Shown: piece after piece, positions 40,001 through 52,000 of the stretch | How positions within the stretch are numbered: position 1 is the stretch's first letter | Layout: the number at the start of each line of letters is the position of its first letter | Source of the DNA: Helopsaltes ochotensis | Taxonomy: Eukaryota > Chordata > Aves > Passeriformes > Locustellidae | NCBI GenBank assembly: GCA_013400155.1 | Contig: VXBM01000002.1 | Location: forward strand, 1,309,516 to 1,373,515 | Direction of reading: 5' to 3' | DNA: 64,000 nucleotides | Program-made: the position numbers and the translations under genes | Notes under the pieces: generated by a model | Told to the model about the DNA's origin: nothing | Databases searched by the model: none | What the model saw: only the letters and a program-made list of their open reading frames with translations

Positions 40001-43000
40001 ATAGCTAATAATGATTACAATTAAGGAGTTGTCCCTTTGTGGAGACTCACTATATTTGTCTTTTTTCCCTTGGTGTCAGTCTTTAGAATGGTTTGGGTTT
40101 TTTTTTTTCTTTCTTTGGAAATCACCTGCATGTTACCTAAGGAAATCAGTGTCTAGTTTTATTTAAACTATTTTGTTTACATACAAAAACAAGGGGAAAA
40201 GACAATAGAAAGATATTTGATATCTTCATCACTGCTACCCCTTCTGGGTCATCTGAGGGAGCTGGGTAAAGATGAATCCCTGAATCCACATGAAACTTCT
40301 TACATGTAGTTCAAGTTAAACTAGTCCAGCATCAACCTAAAAAGGTGGCCCATGAGTCTTCAGAGCTGGTTTCAACAGCCAGTATCTTGATACTTGAGGT
40401 GTTCTACACCAGGAATGGAATGAAGTGAGCAGCAACACCATTTCTCTTTTTCAGAAGATTTTGGAAGATTATCCTATCATTTACTTAGATTGCACAATTA
40501 TGAATATGAAAAAAAAAATTGAAAATCTGTTACTTCCATTAAAAAGCTCCAGTTTGTGCCCCAGCTCATTCTGAATGGAGATTTATTCTTAAGTATGGTT
40601 GTTTAAGAACAACCAGTTAATTGGTTGAAATAGTTTTCACAGGATAACAGAATCAGTTAGGTCGGAAAAGGCCTCTGAGATTATTGAGTCCATCCTATGA
40701 CCAAACACCACGATGTCAGCTGGACCATGGCACCAAGTGCCACGTTCAGTCTTTCCTTAAGCACCTTCAGACTCCACCACCTCCCTGGGCAGCCGGTCCC
40801 AGTGTCTAATCAAAATGGCTGAGAAGAAATTCTTCCTGATGTCAAACCTAAACCTCCCCTGGTGCAGCTTGAGGCCACATCCACCCGTGCTGTCGCTGTT
40901 CTGGGAGAAGAGACCGACCCCCACCCGGCTACACCCTCCTGTCAGGGAATTGTACGAGTGACGAGGTCACCCCCGAGCCTCCTCCTCTGCAGGCTGAGCG
41001 CCCCAGCTCCCTCACCGCCCCTCATCAGACTTAGGGCCCAGACCCTTCCCCAGCTCTGCTGCCCTTCTCCGGACCTGCTCCAGCCTCTCAGTGTCCTTCC
41101 TGAATTGGGGAGCCCAGAACTGGACATGCAGTTCCTGATACTCAGTTGAACTGGAGTCTGAAAAGAAATGTAGAAGTTTTTTGAAGGATTTTCTGACTTT
41201 TGCCTGATAAACATTGGATTTAGCCAAAATTTAATGATTCTAATACGTGGCAAATGAGATCCTTTAACTTCCATACACTTTAAGTCTTCCTTTATTTTAG
41301 AAAAGGACTCTAAGGATTCTATAGTGTGTAGTCACTGCCAAAGGGGAGTTTCACCAGCTAAGACACTGAAGTCAGCCAAAACTATTTTTTAATGATCAGT
41401 TACACAACCTCTCTCATGTCTTTGCCAGTGTTGAGGGTGTGGTAAAAAAAAAAAAGGTGTGGAGCCACAGAATATTTTCTACATTCCTATCCCAAGTATT
41501 TTTTTCTGTATTCAGATTGAAACTGAACATTTAATTTCTATCTCAATGACCTTGATGGGTGTTATGTCCAGTTTCTTTGGATTTACACAATAATGAGTAG
41601 TGGGAACGATTTTGATGCCTTTTATGCTATCTGTTGACTGTTTGCAACAAAGTTCAGAGTAGAATACTGTAATACTTCTGGACACATATATAACTATAGA
41701 CAAGGACAGAAACCCAAGCTTTATTAGAATAATTTCTTGTTAGGAAAAACACCTGAAAGGAGCAAGGGGCGGGTAAATGTATTTTACTGCTGATGTTCCC
41801 TTATGTTCCATAGGCCTAGAGCTGAAAAATGCCACATGCATATAAACTCCAGCAGCTGTGACTGTGTGGCTCAGATAAGCAGACCTGTGCTAGGTAAAAA
41901 TTTATAGATCGAGTGTACAAACCAAACTAAACAATAGACACACATATATGTATGCAAATATATGTGTGTGTGTGTAAGTGTTTCTTCTCATCTGTTAGGA
42001 ATTAAATAGAGCTTGTACATACTATTAAAAACATCTTCTGGAGAAAGAATTACAGATATTTTTTCACAAACCTTTAATTCCTTTTCTCAACTTACCTGCC
42101 ATCTTCTGAGTTATGTTATTCTCTGTATTAAATATAGGAAAGTAAGAGAGAGAGAGATCGGTGTTGAGAGGATCCTTTAGTTGTGCATGTCCAAACTAAA
42201 GTACCTAGGTTAACATTGTTAGTCATTATAAAGTCCTTGATATGTTCAGGGTATGATTTTCGCTGACTTTGGTTGCAACTGTGCTCTCAAATGTATGGAA
42301 ACCAAACCCCAGTGTCTCAAACAGCAGGGAAGTTAAGGAGTATGTAGTTATTGATCCTCTGGAAAGGTTTGGCGGAGTGACTTGCCTTGGGAGGTCTTTG
42401 GCAGAGACAACAATATGTTCTAGGGCTGGTTTTGGGTACCTTAGCTGTGAAAATGTCCTTTCTCTTTATTGCCTCACTCATTTCTGCTGTAAACTCTTAA
42501 ATACTCAAGCTAATTGACTAATCTTTTAAACTTTAGTATTAAAACGTATGAGAACTATTAAAAAGTCAGTGGTTTTGAACACCGTGGATTATTTTCTGCC
42601 ATGTATTATCTATTTTTGTGGTCAGAAACTGATTTTTTTCAGTGCATCTTTCTTTTAGGATTTGATAACTTGTTTTATTTGGTTTGAGTCCACTGCTGGA
42701 CTAATAAGCAAAGTTACTGTGTGTGTACTGTGGCACAATGACAACATCAGAATGCAGAAGCTTATCTTCAGTCAGTCACAGAGGACTTTGTATTGTGGGA
42801 ACTTCTTTGTACAACTGTGTTTTCTTTCTTCTAGACAAGCTTCTTTTTCTTTATTCTCAGCTTTTTCCAGAAATTTACAACCCATTTCCAGCTCCTTTTC
42901 CCTAATCTCTGTAGCTTAATTTTGCTGATAAGGCTTACACAGTCCTAATCAGAAGTTTAAACATGATCAAATTTGAGAAAGTATAATAAAATATTCAGTG

Positions 43001-46000
43001 GATTCAAAGGTAAAGAAGGTGATACGAGTGTGGTTAGGAAGTCTTTGAATTACTGGTTATTAAGAGAAGGGTATTGTTCCCTCAGAGATTGAGGAGATGA
43101 GTATCTGAATGTAAAACAGTACAAACAAGGTTCTAGAAGGAACTGAATGCCCTGGAAAACAGAGCAAGGACAGGCAGATTGAAAGGAAAGACAAAACAAA
43201 TGCAAGTTCATAAGCATAATAAGCAAAATGGTATAGGGTATTTACTTAATAAATTTAATTCTGTAGTACAATGCAGTAAATAGTAACAGTAAGAAGTTGG
43301 TTTACTAAAACATGCTGTCACAACTAATAAGTGGGACTAAAAAGAAATAAACATTTTTTCTATCACAGGGAAGAAACTGCAAAATTGGAATTCACATATG
43401 TTAATTTTAAGATCCAGAAGAGCCCACTTCAATTCTTGATAAAATTGCCCCCCTCTCCTCCTATTTTTTGAGGGGCTTGAATTTTTGCAGAGGTGCTTTG
43501 GGGTTTTTTCCCCCTTTGTATGGCAAATATGTCTGAATATACAGTATTTCATTCCAGGTTTTGTTGACAAGAATCTTGTTTAACCAGTTTTGTCTGTTTT
43601 GTGCTCTGTATGTTTATGTGCATAATCTCCTTTAAACTTTCTGAAGAGACTGATCCACAATTCTTTGAAGTAAAGTTCTTATGTTAACAATGTCTGTTAA
43701 TGTTTTATATTCAACTTAAATCATTACTTTGTGACCTTCACCTAGTTCTGTTACCATGGGTTAAATTATATAAACTTAGTTAAAATAATTGCCAAAACTT
43801 TTCCAACATGCCCAAATAAATAAATCTAAAGGATTTATGAATGGGCACCGATGGGAGTCATTAATTGATGTTGTGTCATTAAGCCTTGAGGACCATTAGT
43901 TAATTCACACTGTTCATGTGCAGCACCATTACAGACAAGTCACTTGTGGACTGAGGGAAATGGATCCACAGCACAATCTCTTCCTGTCTGGCTTTTTCCT
44001 CATTTATACTTGCAACACTCTCAATGTTCAGTTTTCCTGCTTCTTTCATCCTCATCGCTCTAACCCACTAATTGAATGCTTTTGCAAACAGCTTCAACTC
44101 CTTTTTTTGAGTGTGTGGGCCAGTCCCTGAATTTTCAGTGAAAATATGCATCTCTGCTCATGCAGGCAGAACCCCAGAGATTACCCCTTGGCTGTTGGCA
44201 AATACTGTTGGCCAGTTTAAACTGTCCTTGTTGTTGCCACTTTCAGTTTTAGCCTATGCAGCACAGCAGTTGCCATTTAGACTTTATCGACATTTTATTG
44301 TAGTAATTTCACTGTCATTTCAATGCAGTGGTTTTCATAGCTACTTCTGTATTTTTTTAGGGAAATTCTTTGCAGAGTATAGTGAACCACCTCTAATGAC
44401 AATGTTAAGTTGTACCTCTGGTCTGTTACCTGAGCAATCTGCCTGCTGGCTGTGTGGGGCTGCTGGAGCACCCTGCCCGTGTGCAGGGGTTCCATAGGCA
44501 AAGGACACAGCAGTCCTCCTGTGCGTCAGTGGTGGCCCTGTGTGGTTTGACAGCTGCTGGCCTGAACCTTATGTAAGTGTTCAATATATGGACAGGGATC
44601 TCTCTCCACCAGGTTCTCCCCTAATGGAGTTGCTACAAGGTCTGTCAGAGCTGCGATTCGGTGCTTGTCTGCTTTGTGTTTGCTCTCCAGCGATCCCGGG
44701 GCTTTTTGCTGTCATGTTCACTTGTCTTCCCAAGAGCAGGCCTGGGAGGGAGGGACGAGGTCATGTGGGGTGCCAGAGAAGACTAACAGTGGAGAATACA
44801 AGGCAAGAGCAGTGGAGACTTCTGATACCTTAACTTTCTGTGCTAATATGTTTTGGATTTGGCATACATTGCCAAAAGCTTATAATCCAGAAACTTCATT
44901 TGTGCCAGTGAAGAAGCTCTGCAAGAAATTCTCAGTACTCTAGGGAAAAATGAATATAAGCTTTTTCCTGTATAAACCCAGCTGTGTAATTTGACTCTTG
45001 GAGAAGTGATGCTGTGTGTGCTTTTTCTTACACAAGAAACATCTCAACTGTATTTATGTGGCTTGGCTTTGTTTAAACTTCACTATCAAATTGAAGATAC
45101 TTTTGGATTGTTTTGTCTAGTATCCTCCTGAACAATATCCTCAGGGTGGTCTTCCATGCCTTATGTGTGTAGTCCAGTTGTGTAAAATAGACTGATAAGG
45201 TAGATATTCCTGTGTTTCTTTTCAGTCTTGTCTGAAACAAGTTGAAAAGATGTTGAAACAATGTGTACAGTGAATCCACAATGTGAAGAAAATTCCTTGT
45301 ATTCTCCCCAAAATATAAGTAAGAGAAATGTTCACTCTCCAGCCACGATACAGTACAGCTCGCCATATATACCAAGAGATTTTTCTACCATCTTGTAAAA
45401 AAAAGTATGTGTGTGTGAAAGAAAGGAATTTTGCCCTTAACATGTTAGAGAATTTGTTTGGGCAGGTGTAACCCTTGTAATGATGCCAAGGTCATTAGAG
45501 ACCTGTGAAGATCTGCTGGCTGTGTGCTGGTCACTCAATCAGCTGAAACTTTAGGAAGGTTTTATTTATATATCTGATTTTTTCCAAGATTTTAAATTAG
45601 GCTAATAAAGACAATACTCGCAATTTGCTCTTTATGCTTATCTACATTTTACACATATTAACCTCTCTTCTTGCTAACATACTGAAATATAATAAATATA
45701 ATAGTGAAAAAATAAATATAATAGTGAAAAAGGAGAGCAAATAATAGTTTAGTTTAATGTTAGGGTCTGTATCCCAAGATACTTAAAACAAAAAGCAGGC
45801 TGGAGCAGATCTCTAGATATAATGGCATTAATTTTGAAACCCTTAGGTTAAATCGTATATATAGACAGATATTACTTCTGTGTTTATTTATGTATATGGA
45901 TCTCTGTGGGGGTGTAGTTGTTGGGTTGTTTGCTTTTGTGTGTGTGTGCATCCATGTTTAAGTAAATACTGCTTCCTGTGTTGGGAAAGTAGAGCAAATC

Positions 46001-49000
46001 ATGGTAGATGTAGTGGAATCTCCAGGTCTGATGTGGGTCTACTGCAGTCCTCTGTTACTGTGCAGCCCCATGTAGGCAGTTGGATGAAAAAGAACAGACA
46101 AATCAACATTCCTTTCCCTGAACTCCCCAGCATGCCTCAGCTGCTTTCACTCAGCTCCAGAAAGGAGAAATGAGACTAAAAGGAGCCACTGATGGAGTGC
46201 TTGCTAATTAGTAAAACTTTGCTGCATGCAGAAAGCAAAAATTAAAGGAATATATAAATGCAATTGAAATTTCAGTATGTGAAAACTTAAAGCATCTACA
46301 GAGATTTATTAAAGAGCTTTTAACTAGTCATGTACTTAGAAGAACAAGTTTTTTCAGGATTTTCAAAAGACCAGAACTCGTCAGCCTGCTTATGCTGCCA
46401 GTTTTTGTATAATAAGTTCATTGACCCTGTAGACAGTCTGAGTGTTTTCTGAGTTACCACTTTATCTAATTTGCATGATTTTAAAGCTGTTGCTTGCTAG
46501 AAAACAGTCTAGTGAGGGCACTCTTTGTAAACACCCATTTATCTAACTTTGCTTATTCCTTTTGGATAAAGAGGGGGGAAGATCAGGAGCAACAATCAAA
46601 AATAGCATAAATGAAAAGTGATTTCCATGCTTCCATAAAATATTTCACAAAATAGTTTCTGAGTAGTTTGACAGGGTTTCTTTTGTTTTCACCCAGATAA
46701 ACACAGTTTCACATGCAAAAAATGTTGTGCTTTAGTAATGAATGTGTAATTACTTATTGTTACCAGATAATGTAGAGGCTGACGGTATAAATGGATTTGA
46801 GAAGGATTAGAGAAATTAATGGATGATACATTCATGGAAGAAAACCAGTGAGAGCTGGGAGTGTATAATGATGAAAAGCTTTACCCCATAGTTGTTCTTC
46901 CTCTTTTTGCCTGTAAGCATCAGCCATGGCCATGAGAAAGAATCCTGGTCTGGATTGATTCCTGTGTTTGTTCTGATGTTCTTGCTGTTGTTTAAGGTCT
47001 TGGTGTAGGGGACAATGGGGCTGCACTTGAGGAGGAGATCTTTGTACAGAGTATTGTTTCGTATCGGTCCCTGAATGCCCAGAAGCAAGAACCACCCATT
47101 ATATCCTGGGTTCCTTTATGTTCTTTATAGGGGATTCTGAATGAGAAGTCAGTGAAGAGCAAAGATGAAATCCTTCCTGCTCTCTACAGAATTAAATGTT
47201 TATGAGCGCATACGTGATCTGTGTAACAAGAGTATAGATAGTATAACAATATAGACAGATACTCCCACTCGTGGTTTCCGCAGCAAATGGATGGGTGCTT
47301 TAGAGAGTAAGTGGTAAGATGATGATTAGCTCTGAAAAGTAACAAGCTGCAATCAGCTGTCCTGCAAAAAAAAGTCAAAACTCCAGTGCCACAAGATGTG
47401 ATGAATTGTTATTTATTATAATTTGTGTTTGTACTATCTATTGATTTGAGTTTCTGAAAAAAAAAAAAAGGTGTATCTGAATCCAAGTTGAACTCAGTAT
47501 TCAGTAGAAGTTGAACCACCACTGTTTATTTAGTGTCAAGGTCTCTTTATATTATCTGTCATTCATTCTCCAGCCCCACCAATAGTTGCATGAATGTAGT
47601 ATGTTGCATGTTAGTGCTTGGAATCATCACGGGGTGAGGCTGCCTAAATTTTGTGTTGCTGTGGAAGACACTCTTCATAAATACATTCTTCCTTAAAAGT
47701 CCATATGGCTTTTCTTATCTATTAAATTTTTTTAGTTTACTTGGAATTATGTAACAATGGAATTGGGTAATGAAATATTTTAGGGCAATACGGAGGAAGA
47801 TGTTAAGGAGAAAATATGAGATGACAAGCATGAGACTGTTCAGGTATCATATATTCCTTTATCTGTTGTTATGCTCAAGGAGAAAAAAATGCTAAATATT
47901 AAAGTCTCTGTTGATATTTTAATGTTATATCCTAGCTGTATTTGCTGTGATGCCTGTGCAACTCCTGTTGGAAAACAGCATCAATTCTCTTTTTTTAACG
48001 TGACATAATTTGTTTCCACTAGAGTGCTGCTGTCCTTGCAAGTGAAAAAAATGCTGCACAAGAGGAGCGAAATAGTGTAGAAAATCAAGTCAAAGAGCTG
48101 ATTGAGGAAAATGAACGATTGAAGAGAACACTTGCTGAGCTAGAGAGAAAAATTGAGGAGCTACACAAACAAATTGATAAGATGAAAGGAGAAGAAAATT
48201 CAGTGAAGGAAAAATTAAAGACATATGAGGTAAGTTAAGAAAACAAGCCCCTTCAGTATGTCTTCCTCTTTGCAATGGATTAATTGTAGAATAAAAACTA
48301 AGAGGAGGATGGACAATGCCATAGGAAAGGGTAAGGAAAACCAACAGGTTGCGAAGAAGCAGGATGCAGTTTGCTGATGTGTAGGAAAGATTTTCCCATG
48401 GAAAACCAGCCTAAAACCAAGTCACACCTTGGGACTGGGGAAATCAGTGATAGGCCAGAGTGAAAAGACATTACAACTCAGTTTACTTGTCAGATTAAAG
48501 TCCTGGGCACTGTTTCTGAATGTATCAAATTGCATCATTACAGCAAGAGAAACAACAATTAGAAGAAGCTTTGAAACACGCTGAAACGGAGGGAAAAGAA
48601 CTGTTAGTGTTAAAAGCAGCTTTGGAACGCCAGCTAGAAGATATGCAGGTAAGAACAAGAAGAATTTGGATAATTTGAATTTGAAATTTTCTGTTTACCT
48701 GAGTCCCTATTGCTTTCTATGGAGTTACATCTCATCCTTTTTGAAGTACACTTCGTTTTGAAGTTTAGACTTCACTTCAGTGTTCAATGTGTACTGAAAC
48801 CATGGCACCATCAAATTAAAATGGTTTTTTTGCTGACGTGTTTTTTTTTCTATTTCCATGGTTTTTGGTTATCTTCTTTTTTTTTTTTCCCCCCTTGTTT
48901 TTTCATTTTAAATCTGTTTATCTGCTGTCCCTCACTGATTCTCCTCTTCTGCTTGTCTGTATCACTGATAGTCTGCACAGTCACTGTAGGGACACATTTC

Positions 49001-52000
49001 TCACCACTGACTTGCATTTAGCACACTCCCCTAAGAACTCCCTTCTGTCACAGTCTGACTTGACCTTGCTGTGTAAACTGGATCAATGCACCATACACAT
49101 CTCCTGCATCTTGATTAGCTTTGGGTCAAGATGCTTGAGAAGTGTGGGGTTTTTTTCTGTTTATGCATCCTTCAGGGCATTGTGCCAAATAATGCTGCCT
49201 CCAAGCAGGTTCTCCAAATGAAAGAATTCTAGGGAAGGTGACAGGAGAGTCTGTCTTGACATTTTATTCACAACTTATGTCTAAATTCTGGCACACTAAA
49301 TTTAATCCTCTTTCTGATTCTACACTCTTGTCCACCGGATATGAGCACTAACAGACCTCAGGATGTAATCAGCAGCCCTTTTGTTTAGAACAATTCAGCC
49401 TTTCTGTCTTTAGAGTTGTTCTAATGAATAATGTTGTGCAGTGATTGTGATTTGGCCTTGTGTTACCATTGACAGTTTAGACGACAAACTCTGGCACTGT
49501 AATAATGTGTATCCCAGTGGAAATGTAATTCCTGACTGTCCCATCTTGCTTTTTTACATAACACAAATTACTTGTAATGGTGGTCTAGTACAAGAAAGAC
49601 AATGACAAAACCAACAGAACTGTAACAGTTACTGGAAACAGCCAAGTCTATTCCTTCTCTATTCTGCATTTGTAGTCAGAAAAGTCGCAGTTGGTATGCA
49701 CTTAATTGTAATAGACAGTCTGCATTAGTGGTTTCATCTAAAATCATCCTCTATATTGAATTTTTTTTTTATGGATGCTCAAGTGAAAAGTATTTTTGTA
49801 GCATTTCGTGTTGTGTTTTAACCCGTGTTTTAGGGTAGCCCCTTCTATGTAGGGCAGTGTTTCAGAAAATGAAATATATCTCAACATTTTTGTACCATTC
49901 AGAAGGGAAATGACCTAACTATTATGCCCTTTAACCATAGCATAGATGGTATACTGTGATATTTTAAAAACTAACAATTATACCAACATTATGGATGGCA
50001 GTGTCAAGTAATCTGTGCTTTTTAAATTAAACAATCAGAACATGGGATTCTTTCAATGGGTGGAAAAATAGGAAGTTTATCTTTTCATTGTGGTAGATAA
50101 TGGTAGGCATCTAGAATTAGCATTGCAGAGCATTGTAAGTTGAAATACATCCTTAATTTTCAGTTATCAGCTGAGATGAGTTGCTAATTTTGTAAAGAGA
50201 ATATTCAACTAGTATTGTTTGGAAAAAATAGAGAAATATCAGAATAATCTTTTAGGTTAGTGTGAAAACAAATGACTCCTTTTTATTTCCCCCGTTTTGT
50301 TCTCTTTTCATATAATAATACTTTAGCTTCTTCACAAAGTAATTAATTGCCACTAACGATTGGCTTTAAATTGGCAACTGACAGGCTGTTTGCAGTTACA
50401 CTGTGACAGGCCAGCCAACTCCACTGAGAATTGCTCAAGGATTTTTGTACATGAAGGGCACTCAAATTAGAGATTACACTTAAATTGACCATGGAAGCTG
50501 TCCTATAGGGCATCCAGATTTCAAACACTGAAATTCAGTTTAGTGTACTGAATGGGCACACACTGAGGAGACTGCAGCATTTGGTTAGTTGGTAGCAACA
50601 TTCCTATTGCATCATGATTTTAATACTTGAGTTAGGAAAAGAGGTATAAATGGACATTCAGTTGTTTCTAGCATGGCATATCAGTATTTGTCCTATACAA
50701 GCTAGCAAACTGTAAAACCTGAAATTTGTCTTAATTTTACAGCAGCTGCTGGTATTGCTGTGTTAAGTAACATACCTTTAAGGCATTAGAAAAGATGGAC
50801 TACCTTTTATGATGTGTATTTTTTAATCTACTGCAGGAGAACATCCGTTGCATTTCACAGGAACGACAGCAATTAAGTCAGCAATTAAAAGATGAAGCTC
50901 AGCAGAAGGAGCAGTTAAAGCAGATAAAGAATGAAATGGAGAATGAACGATTGCAACTGAACAAGACTGTTGAGAAGTTACAGGAGGAGGTATGAGTTCA
51001 CCCCCAAGAGGCTGCAGGGATCTGAATATTTAACAGATAGAAGTAAATGAACAGGCAAATTGTAAAGAATTCTAAAATTTTAAATGTGTAAAAGAAAGTA
51101 AAATGCAAAGTTTAGTATTAGTTTCTTTAACCTAGAGGCTCTTACTAAAAGCTTTCAAGGCTAGAACAATGATTGGAACACCACTTTCATGAAGTGGCAC
51201 TGTAAACCAGTTCTGTATAAACCAGATCCCAGATCTGAGTTCAGTTCTCATGTACAGTACAATGATATTTCAGAGTTTTACAGCTGATTCTCAAATTTTC
51301 TCCATCAGATGTATTGTGCCATCTGTGCGTAAACTGTACAGCTAATACTGACATTCTGAAGTGTGACTGTGCAGTTCATTGTGTCACTCAGCTGAAAGAA
51401 CTGCTGAGAGACAAAAAGAGAATAGTCTTGCCACACATGCTATTAGAAATTAACTTTACTGTTTTGTGTAGAAATGAATTTATTTGGGAATGTTTGAATA
51501 AATTTTCTCTTTGAAAATACTGAACTGAATCCTGAAGTTGGAAGAAAAAACCTTTTGTTGTATTAAGCACAATAGAACCTTTCGTATATGTACTACTTTT
51601 TGCCCAGATGTCTGAAATGGTGGAGATCTCAAGAACGTCAACTCTGGAGCTTCAGAGCCAGCTTGATGAATACAAGGAGAAAAATCGCAGGGAATTTGTA
51701 GATCTGCAGAGGCAATTAAAGGAGAAAAACATTGAGGTAGAAAAATCACGCCTGATGAACATAAGAATGCAAGATGAGGTAATAACTCATAAGTTCAGTG
51801 AGAAATTCTCAACTTTGACCTAGAATTCAGTGCAGGTAGTTTTCAAGATAATGAATGTTTTGCTATCATGCTTTTGTGTACTCTCATGTACATCATGAGA
51901 GGCTGATCTCAGCTTTTGAGTTTGACTTTTCATGGTGGTCATCAGCATGTTATTTCTGCTGGGGAAATGGGGGTTCCTCTTTAGGACAGATCAGTGCAGG

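Larger units (their letters stand above)
33560..48022 (+). other. CGNL1: Intron 8 of CGNL1
   Basis: At 14.5 kb this is the largest intron inside the coding region. Exon 8 (EKATE) joins exon 9 (SAAVLASEKN) in the order expected for CGNL1, so no coding exon appears to be missing. It holds a CR1 fragment at 40.64-41.15 kb, short tandem duplications at about 35.3 and 45.7 kb, and a hairpin-forming CA/TG repeat at 41.94 kb. Open frames such as 44111-44497 show no recognisable domain or splice logic. Confidence 0.8.

Noticed and set aside
44111..44497. 128-residue open frame in intron 8
   Set aside because: No recognisable domain, cysteine- and leucine-rich mixed composition, no splice or promoter context.
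48839..49221. Hydrophobic F/L-rich open frames in intron 10
   Set aside because: They arise from a T/C-rich low-complexity stretch, not from a membrane protein gene.
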